Shown: one piece after another, positions 55,291 to 64,000 of the stretch
Layout of the letters: the number at the start of each line of letters is the position of its first letter
Position numbering within the stretch: position 1 is the first letter of the stretch
From: Lachnoanaerobaculum umeaense
Lineage (GTDB): Bacteria > Bacillota > Clostridia > Lachnospirales > Lachnospiraceae
DNA: 64,000 nucleotides
Direction: 5' to 3'
Assembly (NCBI RefSeq): GCF_003589745.1
Contig: NZ_CP032364.1
Location: forward strand, 186,001 to 250,000
Notes under the pieces: generated by a model
Told to the model about the DNA's origin: nothing
Database searches by the model: none
The model's input: only the letters and a program-made list of their open reading frames with translations
Translations under genes and position numbers: made by a program

Positions 55291-56349
55291 CTAACTATAT
55301 TGTTTTATCAAATTAATAATATTTTCTACACCATTTGTAGCATCTGAGTTTGACATAGCATCTATATATTTTTGTCTGTTTTTATAAAGTTCTGATATTT
55401 CCATTGCAAGTGAAATATTTGCAAGTGTCTCTTCATCTATGACTTTTGAATAACCGGCATTTTCAAAAGATTCGGCATTTAATATCTGATCACCTCTTGA
55501 AGCAGCACCGGATAGAGGTATCAAAAGATTAGGTTTTCGGAGTGCCAAAAGTTCACAGATGGTGTTTGCACCCGCTCTGGATACGACCACATCAGCCAGT
55601 GCAAAGAAGTCTTTTAATTCCTTGTCCACATATTCATACTGTAGGTATCCTGATTTTTCAAGTAGTTTTTCATCCACATTGCCCTTACCACAGATATGTA
55701 TTACATTGAATTCCTTTAATATATCATCCAGAGCCTTTCTTATGGCAGTATTTACTATTACAGAACCTAAACTTCCACCTATTATCATTAGAGTGGGCTT
55801 ATCACCAAAACCTGTTAGTTTGCACGCCGCTTCCTTATCGCCATTTAACAGCTCTTTTCTGATGGGTGAACCGGTAAGAATGGCTTTATTCTTTGGAAGA
55901 TACTGTAAAGTTTCGGGGAAATTAGTACAGATCTTTGTGGCAAACTTTGATGCTATTTTGTTTGCAAGTCCGGGAGTAATATCGGATTCATGTATTATAA
56001 CAGGTATCTTTAAAAATGCGGCAGCCATTACCACAGGTACACTGACAAAACCGCCCTTTGAAAAAACGATATCAGGTGAATATTTTTTTATGATTTTTTT
56101 TGCTTCAAAAAGTCCTTTTACGACTCTGAAAGGATCGCTGAAATTTTTTAAATCAAAGTATCTTCTAAGTTTTCCGGAAGATATACCGTCATATGGAATA
56201 TTTTGTGCCTGTATAAGTCCGGCCTCCATACCATTTTTACTACCTATATATTTTATATCAAATCCGGCTTCTTTTAATGCAGGCAAGAGAGCTATATTTG
56301 GTGTGATATGACCTGCTGTACCACCACCTGTTAATATTATTTTTTTCAT
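55291..56349 (-). CDS. murG: MurG UDP-GlcNAc transferase
   Basis: The 352-residue GT28 enzyme adds N-acetylglucosamine to lipid I to make lipid II on the inner face of the membrane. It has [15 protein letters not shown] at the N-terminus, [21 protein letters not shown] and the donor-binding [32 protein letters not shown]. The ATG at 56349 is preferred over one four codons earlier because GGAA sits ahead. It is alone here, not in the usual division cluster. Confidence 0.95.
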   Translation of the reverse strand: MKKIILTGGGTAGHITPNIALLPALKEAGFDIKYIGSKNGMEAGLIQAQNIPYDGISSGKLRRYFDLKNFSDPFRVVKGLFEAKKIIKKYSPDIVFSKGGFVSVPVVMAAAFLKIPVIIHESDITPGLANKIASKFATKICTNFPETLQYLPKNKAILTGSPIRKELLNGDKEAACKLTGFGDKPTLMIIGGSLGSVIVNTAIRKALDDILKEFNVIHICGKGNVDEKLLEKSGYLQYEYVDKELKDFFALADVVVSRAGANTICELLALRKPNLLIPLSGAASRGDQILNAESFENAGYSKVIDEETLANISLAMEISELYKNRQKYIDAMSNSDATNGVENIINLIKQYS

Positions 56350-56436
56350 AATTAATTCCATTCTTATGCTATAATGAGAGTTACATTATATTAAGTATAA
56401 TTTAACAAGTATAAATATTCAAGTGAGGAGAATATA

Positions 56437-57150
56437 ATGATTGGTATAATCGGTGCAATGGAAGAGGAAATCTCAAAGTTAAAAGAGATAATGGAAAATA
56501 AAGAACTTAATAAAATAGCCGGAATGGAGTTTGTAAAAGGGGAAATAAGAGGAAGACAGGTTACAGTGGTACGCTCCGGTATAGGAAAGGTGAATGCCGC
56601 AGCATGTACTCAAATTTTAGTAGACAGATTCGGTGTAGATATAGTAATAAATACAGGCATTGCAGGCTCACTAAAGAATGAGATAAATATAGGAGATATC
56701 GTACTTTCTACAGATACTGTAATACATGATATGAATGTAGAGGGCTTTGGATATAAAAGGGGCCAGGTTCCGAGAATGGATGTATTTGCCTTCCCTACAG
56801 ATGACAAACTTAGAAGTATAGCTAAAGAAATTTGTGAAAAAGAACTTATAGATATTTCTGTATTTGAGGGACGAGTGTTAAGTGGAGATATTTTCGTATC
56901 TGACAGAGCGACAAAAGAGGATTTGAAAAAGACCTTTGACGGCTACTGTACCGAGATGGAGGGTGCAGCTATAGCACAAGTTGCATATTTGAATGATATA
57001 AGAGTGCTTATAGTAAGAGCAATATCTGATAAGGCAGATGACAGTGCAAGTATGGACTATGCAGAGTTTGAAAGAAAGGCAATAGAAAATTGCGTTAAGT
57101 TGACTACAAAGCTGATAGAAACTATTGATGCTCCTCACTATTGCCAATAG
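56437..57150 (+). CDS. mtnN: MTA/SAH nucleosidase
   Basis: The 237-residue enzyme hydrolyses methylthioadenosine and S-adenosylhomocysteine. It starts IGIIGAMEEEISKL (catalytic Glu near 12), has INTGIAGSL, the substrate Glu in TEMEGAAIAQVAY and the catalytic Asp in RAISDKAD. Intact and of normal length. GAGGAG precedes ATG. The pgi gene follows 59 bp downstream. Confidence 0.95.
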   Translation: MIGIIGAMEEEISKLKEIMENKELNKIAGMEFVKGEIRGRQVTVVRSGIGKVNAAACTQILVDRFGVDIVINTGIAGSLKNEINIGDIVLSTDTVIHDMNVEGFGYKRGQVPRMDVFAFPTDDKLRSIAKEICEKELIDISVFEGRVLSGDIFVSDRATKEDLKKTFDGYCTEMEGAAIAQVAYLNDIRVLIVRAISDKADDSASMDYAEFERKAIENCVKLTTKLIETIDAPHYCQ

Positions 57151-57209
57151 TATATAGTTGTTATAAAATAAAAATGTTACTTTGATTAAAGTTTAGAAAG
57201 GCGTGTAAT

Positions 57210-58562
57210 ATGAATAAGACAGTAAGTTTTGATTACTCAAAGGCAATGGCATTTTTAGGTGCGGATGAATTGCAGAATTTTAAAACAATAACTTTGAACG
57301 CAAGGGATACATTATTATCAAAGTCAGGAGTGGGGTCAGACTTTTTGGGATGGATTGACCTTCCGATATACTATGACAAGGAAGAGTTTGAAAGAATAAA
57401 GGCAACAGCAAAGAAAATACAAGAAGACTCTGATGTACTCTTGGTAGTAGGTATTGGCGGTTCATATCTTGGAGCAAGAGCAGCTATAGAATTTTTAAGC
57501 CATAGTTTTTATAGCTGTTTGGATAAATCACAGAGAAAGACACCACAGATAATATTCTGTGGAAACTCTATTTCATCAAAATATATAGCAGACTTGAAAG
57601 ATGTATTGAAGGATAAAGACTTCTCAATAAACATCATCTCCAAGTCAGGAACTACGACTGAGCCGGCTATCAGCTTTAGGGTGTTCAAAGAGATGCTTAT
57701 AGAAAAGTATGGAAGAGCTGAGGCAAACAAAAGAATCTATGCCACAACAGATAAAGCAAAGGGTGCATTAAAATCATTGGCAAATGAAGAAGGCTATGAG
57801 AGTTTTGTAGTGCCGGATGATATAGGTGGAAGATTCTCAGTGCTTACAGCAGTAGGTCTACTTCCTATAGCAGTAGCCGGAATAGATATAGATGAACTTA
57901 TGGCAGGTGCTGCAGCGACCAGAGAAGAAGTGATAGGAAAATCTTTTGAAGAAAATCCTTCATTATTATATGCTGCAATTAGAAATATATTCCTTAGAAA
58001 AGGAAAGAATATAGAAGTTACTGTAAACTACGAGCCAAGTCTTCACTATATTTCAGAGTGGATAAAGCAGCTCTTTGGAGAGAGTGAGGGTAAGGATGGA
58101 AGAGGTATCTTCCCGGCAGCTGTAGATTTAACTACAGACTTACATTCAATGGGCCAGTATATTCAAGATGGTGCCAGAATAATGTTTGAAACAGTACTTG
58201 ATATAGAGGAGTCTCCGGCAGAGATTTTGCTTAAGGAAGAGGAGACAGATACAGATGGTATGAATTATTTGGCAGGAAAGAGTGTAGATTTTGTAAACAA
58301 ATCTGCAATGAATGGTACAATACTTGCACATACAGATGGCAATGTGCCAAATCTGAAGATAAATATTCCGGATGAGAGTGCATTCTCACTTGGAAGTCTT
58401 TTCTACTTCTATGAATTTGCATGTGGTATAAGTGGATATATACTTGGAGTAAACCCTTTCAACCAGCCGGGAGTGGAGAGCTATAAGAGCAATATGTTTG
58501 CATTACTTGGTAAGCCGGGATATGAAAAGCAAAGAGAAGAGCTTTTAAAGAGGCTTAGCTAA
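57210..58562 (+). CDS. pgi: glucose-6-phosphate isomerase
   Basis: The 450-residue glycolytic enzyme interconverts glucose-6- and fructose-6-phosphate. It has [18 protein letters not shown], the [14 protein letters not shown] phosphate loop, [22 protein letters not shown], and [18 protein letters not shown] at the end. It is the shorter Gram-positive form. It is followed directly by a small conserved gene, two uncharacterised genes and a glucokinase, so the run is partly devoted to hexose phosphate metabolism. Confidence 0.96.
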   Translation: MNKTVSFDYSKAMAFLGADELQNFKTITLNARDTLLSKSGVGSDFLGWIDLPIYYDKEEFERIKATAKKIQEDSDVLLVVGIGGSYLGARAAIEFLSHSFYSCLDKSQRKTPQIIFCGNSISSKYIADLKDVLKDKDFSINIISKSGTTTEPAISFRVFKEMLIEKYGRAEANKRIYATTDKAKGALKSLANEEGYESFVVPDDIGGRFSVLTAVGLLPIAVAGIDIDELMAGAAATREEVIGKSFEENPSLLYAAIRNIFLRKGKNIEVTVNYEPSLHYISEWIKQLFGESEGKDGRGIFPAAVDLTTDLHSMGQYIQDGARIMFETVLDIEESPAEILLKEEETDTDGMNYLAGKSVDFVNKSAMNGTILAHTDGNVPNLKINIPDESAFSLGSLFYFYEFACGISGYILGVNPFNQPGVESYKSNMFALLGKPGYEKQREELLKRLS

Positions 58563-58563
58563 A

Positions 58564-58830
58564 ATGTTCAGGCTTTGGGGCAGATTATTTAAGGATAATC
58601 GCATGGTCAAGGACTATGTAGCGGAGGATTCTGATTACAGTAAAGATAGAAAGACAATGATATTTGATACAATCAGAGAGATATGTCATGAATTTGATTT
58701 AGCAAAACCTATATGGCTATTGCCGAATATAGATGAATTTGCAGCTAGAGGCAAAGTCAGGTTTGGTGCTGACAATTTTATAGAACAAATAGACTTTGAC
58801 TATCTGGAGATACAGATAATAGAAGAATAA
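58564..58830 (+). CDS. small conserved protein downstream of pgi
   Basis: The 88-residue product (MFRLWGRLFKDNRMVKDY...) has no signal or membrane span and ends with FIEQIDFDYLEIQIIEE. From memory, similar small proteins follow pgi or lie in mixed positions in other Lachnospiraceae; no function is known to me. It begins 1 bp after the pgi stop, so translation is probably coupled. Confidence 0.7.
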   Translation: MFRLWGRLFKDNRMVKDYVAEDSDYSKDRKTMIFDTIREICHEFDLAKPIWLLPNIDEFAARGKVRFGADNFIEQIDFDYLEIQIIEE

Positions 58831-58853
58831 TATAAAATAATGGAGAATATATT

Positions 58854-59951
58854 ATGGTGGAACCTATATTAGACTATGACAGTTTTTTTGAGGGTGCAAA
58901 AAATGCCTTGTTGGAGCTTGATACACTGAGTACAGAGGAGGAGAGACTGACTCTTGAGGGTGAGAGAATAGCAAAAGCTATTGAGACTGAGAAAAAAAAC
59001 ACAAGCGATAGGATAGCTGATACCACCTCAAAAAGGTTGAAAGAAATCACTTCTACATATGATGCCGAAATAAAAAAAGCTGAGGAAGCCAAAAAAACAT
59101 TGGAGGCTAAAAGAGGTAAGGCAAAGAACAAAAAAATAAATGAGAGAATAGAAGATGAAACTAAAGATTTGAGGGATCATATTGCCGCTACAAAAACAGA
59201 AATAAAAAATGAAATGAAAAGAGATGGAATACCGAACTTTTGTGATACCGGAGTTTACTACACTTTATACTTTCCACATAAATTCATAGATTTTATAAAT
59301 ATCATTCTGACAGTTGTTGTAGTATTCCTAGCTATACCGGTGGCTATTTATAAGATGATTCCTCAACATAAGCCAATATATCTTCCATTTATTTACTTTG
59401 CTATAGTACTTTTGGTAGGAGGACTATATATTATTATAGGTAACCTTACAAAGGCAAGACATAGAGACAGTCTTCTCAAAATAAGGGCAATGAGAGATAC
59501 AATAGACAATGATGGAAAGAGAATCAATCTTATTACAAAAGAGATAAACAACGATTCAGCTGACGAAAAGTATGACCTTTCATCTTATGATTTAGAGATA
59601 GAAGATGCTGATGCAAAACTACAGGCTATAAATGAAAAGAGACGAGTAGCTGTAAACGAGTTTGAAAATAATACAAAGAAAATTATTGCAGACGAGATAA
59701 TGGAAAATTCCGGAGAAAGAATTAATAATCTAAATAAAGAATTGGAAATTAACAAACAGAGTCTTGGGAATATAACCGGTAGGAGATCTGAAATAAATCT
59801 GACCATATCAGATAAGTATGAGTCTTATCTGGGAAGAGATTTTTTAAGAACAGATAAAATAGAAGCATTGCAAAAACTGATAAGAGATAAGGATGCAGCA
59901 AATATTAGTGATGCTATCGATCTGTATCAAAGCAAAATAGGTAAGAAATGA
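58854..59951 (+). CDS. coiled-coil membrane protein of unknown function
   Basis: The 365-residue protein has a charged coiled-coil region (about residues 25-125), two membrane spans (about 147-166 and 175-196) and a second coiled-coil region to the C-terminus. Both coiled coils should face the cytosol. It is rich in Lys, Glu and Asp. I do not recognise the family. It overlaps the next gene by 4 bp (ATGA), so the two proteins are probably made together. GGAG precedes ATG by 8 bases. Confidence 0.75.
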   Translation: MVEPILDYDSFFEGAKNALLELDTLSTEEERLTLEGERIAKAIETEKKNTSDRIADTTSKRLKEITSTYDAEIKKAEEAKKTLEAKRGKAKNKKINERIEDETKDLRDHIAATKTEIKNEMKRDGIPNFCDTGVYYTLYFPHKFIDFINIILTVVVVFLAIPVAIYKMIPQHKPIYLPFIYFAIVLLVGGLYIIIGNLTKARHRDSLLKIRAMRDTIDNDGKRINLITKEINNDSADEKYDLSSYDLEIEDADAKLQAINEKRRVAVNEFENNTKKIIADEIMENSGERINNLNKELEINKQSLGNITGRRSEINLTISDKYESYLGRDFLRTDKIEALQKLIRDKDAANISDAIDLYQSKIGKK

Positions 59952-61189
59952 TAGAAAATAAGGAAATAAAAAAGCAGAAACTAAAGGGCAGAATAATAGA
60001 TACTGCTGCACTTGAAGAAAATGCTGTGCCAAGATCAAGAAGAAGAAAGGATATGAGCTTCTTTAAGGAAAGGAGGAGGGTTATCATAATCCTCCTTGTT
60101 TTTCTAGGAGTTTTTGTGGTTGCATATACACTGATTAACAGATTCAAGACCTATGATAAATTTAAATTAAAATGGATACATGAGTTGAGTGAAGGAAGTC
60201 TTGTGGGATATGAAAGCCTAGGAAATGGATTCTTAAAGTACTCAAGAGACGGAGCATTGTACTTAAAACCAAATGGTAAGGATGTTTGGATAGAAAGTTA
60301 TGAGATGTCCAATCCTAAAATTGATAAAAATGGGAAATATCTGATAATTTTTGATGTTGGTGGATATAAGATAGAAAGCTATACTAAAGATGGTAGAGTC
60401 TTCGCTATAGAAACTGAATTACCTATATTGAAAGCAGTTGTCTCAAGAACCGGAATAGTTACAACGTTGGTGGAAGATTCCAGATCCACATATATACTCT
60501 TTTTTGATAAAGAGGGAAATAAGTTGGAGATAAGTATAAAGTCAAAATTGTCGGGAGACGGTTTTCCAACAGATATAGCTATATCACCTGACGGTACAGC
60601 ACTTTTAGCCACCTTTCAGTATTTAAAGGGAAGCTCTATGATGGGTAGAGTGGTTTTCTATGATTTTTCAGAAATAGGTCAAAACATGCCAAACCGAGTG
60701 GTTGGAGGTTTTGATGAAGAGTTTGTATCATCAATGGTTGCAAGAGTGAGATTTTTTGATAAAATAAACTCAGTAGCAATAGCATCTGACGGCCTTTATT
60801 TTTTCTCATCAAAAAATGTGGCTTCACCAAAACTGATAAAGACAATAAAAGCAGAAAATGATATTGAGGCATTGGATTTTGAAGGAAATAAACTTTGCGT
60901 GGTTTATAAAAACAGTTCTGAAAAATTCAATCATACATTGTATGTATACTCAAAAGAAGGAAAGGTTATTTTAAAGAAAGAATTCCTTGGTGAGCTTAGT
61001 AAAATTGACATGAAAAATGGATATATATATATGACAAAGAATGATAAAGCCATTATAATGAATATGTCAGGTGTAATAAAATACAGTGGAAGTCTTGATG
61101 TAAATATCTATGGTATTGTAAAGAGTGGGTTCTTATCAAACTTTACAGTGCTTGGCGATAAGGACTTTAGAGGAATAACGTTTAAATAA
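59948..61189 (+). CDS. DUF5711-like single-span beta-propeller protein
   Basis: The 413-residue protein has a basic cytosolic N-terminus (about 43 residues), one span (44-63) and an extracellular region of about 350 residues of repeated short beta strands (YLKPNGKDVW, TKDGRVFAIETE, FDKEGNKLEIS, AISPDGTALLATF), suggesting a beta-propeller, as in DUF5711 proteins. It is coupled to the coiled-coil protein upstream. Function unknown; a sensor or wall-associated scaffold are possibilities. Confidence 0.72.
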   Translation: MIENKEIKKQKLKGRIIDTAALEENAVPRSRRRKDMSFFKERRRVIIILLVFLGVFVVAYTLINRFKTYDKFKLKWIHELSEGSLVGYESLGNGFLKYSRDGALYLKPNGKDVWIESYEMSNPKIDKNGKYLIIFDVGGYKIESYTKDGRVFAIETELPILKAVVSRTGIVTTLVEDSRSTYILFFDKEGNKLEISIKSKLSGDGFPTDIAISPDGTALLATFQYLKGSSMMGRVVFYDFSEIGQNMPNRVVGGFDEEFVSSMVARVRFFDKINSVAIASDGLYFFSSKNVASPKLIKTIKAENDIEALDFEGNKLCVVYKNSSEKFNHTLYVYSKEGKVILKKEFLGELSKIDMKNGYIYMTKNDKAIIMNMSGVIKYSGSLDVNIYGIVKSGFLSNFTVLGDKDFRGITFK

Positions 61190-61206
61190 CTATATAAGGA
61201 GGAAGT

Positions 61207-62148
61207 ATGGAGCAGGTATGCGTGGGTGTTGACATAGGAGGAACAAGTGTAAAACTTGGTATATTTACATTGGGAGGTGATCTTTTAAAAAAATGGGAGT
61301 TACCTACTGAACCCAAAAATGATACCAAGGCATTGATAGAGAAGATAGGAAAATCTATAAAAGAAAACCTAAAAGAAGGTGGACTTACTCTTACAGACTG
61401 TGTAGGAGTTGGAATGGGAGTTCCCGGACCGGTATTGCCAAATGGCTATATAGAAGTTGTAGTAAATATAGGCTGGAAAGAGGTGTTCCCTGCAAGAATG
61501 CTCTCTGATATTTTGGACGGTATGCCTGTAGCCCTTGGAAATGATGCCAATGTAGCAGCACTTGGAGAAGCATGGATGGGAGGAGCCAAAAATTATCAGG
61601 ATGTAGTGATGGTAACTCTCGGCACAGGTGTAGGCGGAGGCATTATAGTTGATGGTAAAATAGTGCCGGGAAAACATGGGCTTGGTGGCGAAATAGGACA
61701 TATGCATGTAAGGGATTCTGAAACAGAGAAATGTAACTGTGGTGGAGTAGGATGTTTGGAACAGATATCAAGTGCTACAGGAATAGTAAATGAGGCAAAG
61801 AAACTTTTAAGTAAAAAGAAAGCTACCTCAAGATTGTCACTTTTGGAAGACATTACAGCAAAGGATGTACTTGATGCAGCCAAGGCAGGAGATGCTATAG
61901 CTTTGGAGGTTGTAGATACTGTTTCAAAATACCTTGGAATAGCACTGTCACATTTAACTTTAACAGTAGACCCTGAGATTTTTGTAATAGGTGGCGGTGT
62001 ATCAAAGGCAGGAGAATTCCTTATAGAAAAAATAACTGAAAAATTCGTATTCTATACACCAATTACAAAGACAAAGGCTGATATAGTACTGGCACAACTT
62101 GGAAATGATGCCGGAATATATGGAGCTGCAAGACTGGTATTGGGTTAG
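61207..62148 (+). CDS. glcK: ROK family glucokinase
   Basis: The 313-residue sugar kinase has the ATP loop GVDIGGTSVKLGIF, ALGNDANVAALGEAWMG with catalytic Asp, the GTGVGGGIIVDG motif and a zinc site in EKCNCGGVGCLEQ. It is normal length for a bacterial glucokinase without a DNA-binding domain. AGGAGG precedes ATG by 5 bases. It probably shares a transcript with the DUF5711-like gene, 17 bp upstream. Substrate glucose is inferred from family and context near pgi. Confidence 0.92.
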   Translation: MEQVCVGVDIGGTSVKLGIFTLGGDLLKKWELPTEPKNDTKALIEKIGKSIKENLKEGGLTLTDCVGVGMGVPGPVLPNGYIEVVVNIGWKEVFPARMLSDILDGMPVALGNDANVAALGEAWMGGAKNYQDVVMVTLGTGVGGGIIVDGKIVPGKHGLGGEIGHMHVRDSETEKCNCGGVGCLEQISSATGIVNEAKKLLSKKKATSRLSLLEDITAKDVLDAAKAGDAIALEVVDTVSKYLGIALSHLTLTVDPEIFVIGGGVSKAGEFLIEKITEKFVFYTPITKTKADIVLAQLGNDAGIYGAARLVLG

Positions 62149-62157
62149 ATTTAAAGT

Positions 62158-62192
62158 GGCCGGATAGTAGGTGAATTTTACCGCTATCCGGT
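62158..62192 (+). terminator. hairpin after glcK
   Basis: GGCCGGATAG (62158-62167) pairs with CTATCCGGTC (62183-62192) with one G-T pair. The following T content is low. Confidence 0.55.
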
Positions 62193-62333
62193 CATATTAT
62201 TATAAAAAATACTACATTTCTTAAAAAATATTTCCATATAAAAAACTTGTTTTTATAATATGGTGGTGATATAGTGTCAAATATTAGCAGATTAACTGAC
62301 GCTAAGGAGTCTTTTGACTTAGGAGGAATAAGA

Positions 62334-63020
62334 ATGAAGAAAAGATTTTTAATAACAGTTTTAGGGTTAACAATTGGAAGTGCATTATTATTTAGTGCAT
62401 GTGGATCAAAGAAAGAAACAGCAGAAACAACAGCACAGACAGTAGCAGAGAGCACTACTGCTAAGGCAGAAGAGAAGACAACTGCTACAGAGGCTCAGGC
62501 ACCAAAGGTGGATATAAACTTTGAAATAGCAAATCATCTTGAGATGTCATATGCTGATATAGGTAATGCCTTTGGAGAGGCTACATCAGATGAGGTTAAC
62601 TCAGAAAAGGGAGAAAGAACTGTAAAGTATGCAAATCCTGATAGAGAATTACATTACTATGATGATAAATCAGAAGGTTACACACTTTTCGGAGTCAGTG
62701 CTAAGGCAGGAGATATTTTAAGTTTTGAAAAGGACAGTGTAAAGCTTAGCGATATTTTGGATCAGATGGAAGGTGAAGAGGGTAAAGGCCTTGAGTCAAA
62801 TGAGGCATTTCTAACAGTTGGTGAAAAGGGTGATCACACTGTTGTATTTTTGTCAGAGGGATACTATTTTGTATTGTCAGTAGACAAGGATGATATGGTA
62901 TCAAAGGACAGTGCAGCTGCTATACTGACAGAGGATGTAGTAGGAATTGATACAAGTGAAACTGAAACAAAAGCACCTTCAGAAATAAAGATACCTGAAA
63001 CTACAGCAGCAAAACAGTAA
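62334..63020 (+). CDS. lipoprotein with Thr/Ala/Glu-rich linker
   Basis: The 228-residue protein has a lipoprotein signal (LTIGSALLFSACG; lipid Cys about residue 24) followed by a low-complexity Thr, Ala, Glu and Lys stretch (about 25-60), a compact domain (about 60-205) and another Thr/Ser/Pro-rich tail ending in TTAAKQ. The domain is not recognised. AGGAGG lies 7 bases before ATG 62334; the earlier in-frame start lacks a signal. A TTTCCA (62231-62236) / TATAAT (62254-62259) promoter with 17-bp spacing is likely. Confidence 0.75.
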   Translation: MKKRFLITVLGLTIGSALLFSACGSKKETAETTAQTVAESTTAKAEEKTTATEAQAPKVDINFEIANHLEMSYADIGNAFGEATSDEVNSEKGERTVKYANPDRELHYYDDKSEGYTLFGVSAKAGDILSFEKDSVKLSDILDQMEGEEGKGLESNEAFLTVGEKGDHTVVFLSEGYYFVLSVDKDDMVSKDSAAAILTEDVVGIDTSETETKAPSEIKIPETTAAKQ

Positions 63021-63055
63021 AAAATCCTTAATTTAAATATATTATATAATAAAAG

Positions 63056-63090
63056 GTCGGATGAATAGCTGAACATTCATCCGACTTTTT
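63056..63090 (+). terminator. terminator after the lipoprotein gene
   Basis: GTCGGATGAAT (63056-63066) pairs perfectly with ATTCATCCGAC (63075-63085), followed by five T residues. Confidence 0.9.
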
Positions 63091-63282
63091 GTTATGAAAA
63101 AGCAAGAATAATAAAATGCTCAAAATTAGATAATACTAACATATACTTATTAATAATTACTATACAAAAATTATAGAGCATGATATAATACACTATAAAA
63201 CATACTGACAAAATTAAGGCGAGTAGAATAATAGTATATATAATGAGCATAAAAAAACTTGTTTTTCAACTTATTGACTTAT

Positions 63283-63311
63283 TTGACAAAGTACTTATTA
63301 AATAATATTAT
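63283..63311 (+). promoter_or_regulatory. promoter of the long-leader transcript
   Basis: TTGACA (63283-63288), 17-bp spacer, TATTAT (63306-63311). Confidence 0.6.
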
Positions 63312-63822
63312 ATTAATATATTTATAACATAAGATTAATGTAGGCAGTTTATGCCTGGCAATAGAAGAGGTAGAGGTAGAGTTAGATATGAGGAGAAAGG
63401 AAATGTACATAAATCATCTGGTTAGATGTCCTTGTTAATTCACAGGGTGAAACGACCGGAAGAGGACTGACAGCAGTTTTACAATAATTGTAAAGGCTAT
63501 TTTTGAGCTGTTCGCAAAAATATTACAATAAAATAGAAATTAAAGACTATTTAGTAAAGTTTCAGCTTTTACAAAACAATCATACGGTATAGATTTCTTT
63601 AATTATAACATATAACAATGAACTTGCGAAAATATATTGGGCAAATATTTTTGTGGGTTATTTTGTTTGTTTTAAAGAAATATATATAAATTTTTATGAC
63701 TGGGTATAAACAAACTGATTTGATGTTATACATTAAACAGTGATATGGGAGTAAGTATGTAGAACATAGTATAGGACCTTATACACCAGTATGCAGACGA
63801 TCACAATTAAGGAGGTAGTTTG

Positions 63823-64000
63823 ATGAAAAAAAGGAGCATGGTAAGTCGTGTAGGCTTACTAGCGGTTTCCGCTCTCTTCCTTTGGGCTTTTCCTTCAACT
63901 GCACATGCAGAAGGATGGGACAACTCAACAGGTGAGTGGAGATACCTGGATAGTGCTAACAACGCAGTATCAGATGTTTGGCGTAAGTCAGGTGATGCTT
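63823..64000 (+). CDS. secreted protein with wall-binding repeats, N-terminal part (partial)
   Basis: Only the first 59 residues are in the window. A signal peptide (RVGLLAVSALFLWAFPSTAHA) is followed by EGWDNSTGEWRYLDSANNAV, which resembles the first copy of a choline-binding-type repeat (WxYLDxxGxxV). GGAGG lies 7 bases before ATG at 63823. The C-terminal activity is beyond the window; wall hydrolases and adhesins with such N-terminal repeats both occur. Confidence 0.75.
   Translation, partial: MKKRSMVSRVGLLAVSALFLWAFPSTAHAEGWDNSTGEWRYLDSANNAVSDVWRKSGDA

Larger units (their letters stand above)
63021..63822 (+). other. 800-bp gap before the last gene; terminator, promoter and long leader
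   Basis: No ORF is convincing. After a terminator (63056-63090) comes an AT-rich stretch, then a promoter (63283-63311) that would produce a 5' leader of about 500 nt. The leader has several hairpin candidates: AGGC/GCCT near 63342-63356, CATCT/AGATG at 63416-63429, TTTACAAT/AATTGTAAA near 63478-63494, and GTATAGG/CCTTATAC near 63769-63784 close to the start. It may be a structured RNA or riboswitch. Confidence 0.45.

Noticed and set aside
63318..63822. Cyclic di-GMP, cobalamin, T-box or SRP RNA in the long leader
   Set aside because: Short look-alike strings occur (for example CCGGAAGAGG), but none of the conserved cores is complete by eye.

Overview
The window is AT-rich, densely coded bacterial DNA, and most genes share the + strand. 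Short intergenic gaps, strong GGAGG ribosome sites, consensus sigma-A promoters, a YesM/AraC two-component pair, a clostridial-type Tad pilus locus (with DUF5702- and DUF6382-like genes) and choline-binding-type repeats point to a Gram-positive anaerobe of the Lachnospiraceae. A Lachnoanaerobaculum-like oral organism is my best guess, from gene content only. No rRNA or CRISPR array is seen.

Layout. 1-648: 3' end of a GreA-type gene, then dtd. 650-6104: response regulator, sensor kinase and two anchored sugar-binding-type proteins with no transporter, closed by a terminator. 6188-15807: Tad/Flp pilus locus (TadZ, TadV, TadA, TadB, TadC, a 58-residue Flp pilin, pseudopilins, a second prepilin peptidase and an FHA protein), followed by a class B sortase. 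16804-18949: an M20 amidohydrolase and a SleB-type wall hydrolase. 19103-19535: five tRNA genes (Pro, Arg, Gly, His, Gln). 20000-26784: leuB, ilvD, ilvB, serC and serA. 26882-31142: a DUF1015 protein, a short HELxH metalloprotein, a HAAS/DUF1700 protein, an NlpC/P60 protein and a GNAT protein.

31212-43666 is the most interesting part: a tellurite-resistance-like (Ter) stress locus. It has two phosphoribosyltransferase-fold proteins (one with a TRSP domain, one with a PELOTA-like tail), a divergent C-C bond lyase, a trypsin-like protease whose N-terminal part resembles the YceG module, a three-module YceG protein, TelA, two TerD proteins and a Ca2+ P-type ATPase. An IS1202-group insertion sequence with a perfect 28-bp target duplication follows at 43844-45418, between this locus and rny.

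45521-64000: rny, a wall-binding secreted protein, a minus-strand lactose-type operon (binding protein, two permeases, GH2 beta-galactosidase), a 240-bp MITE-like foldback element (12-bp terminal inverted repeats, 8-bp target duplication), murG on the minus strand, then mtnN, pgi, three poorly known genes, a ROK glucokinase and a lipoprotein. The window ends inside a secreted protein gene preceded by an unusually long, possibly structured leader of about 500 nt.
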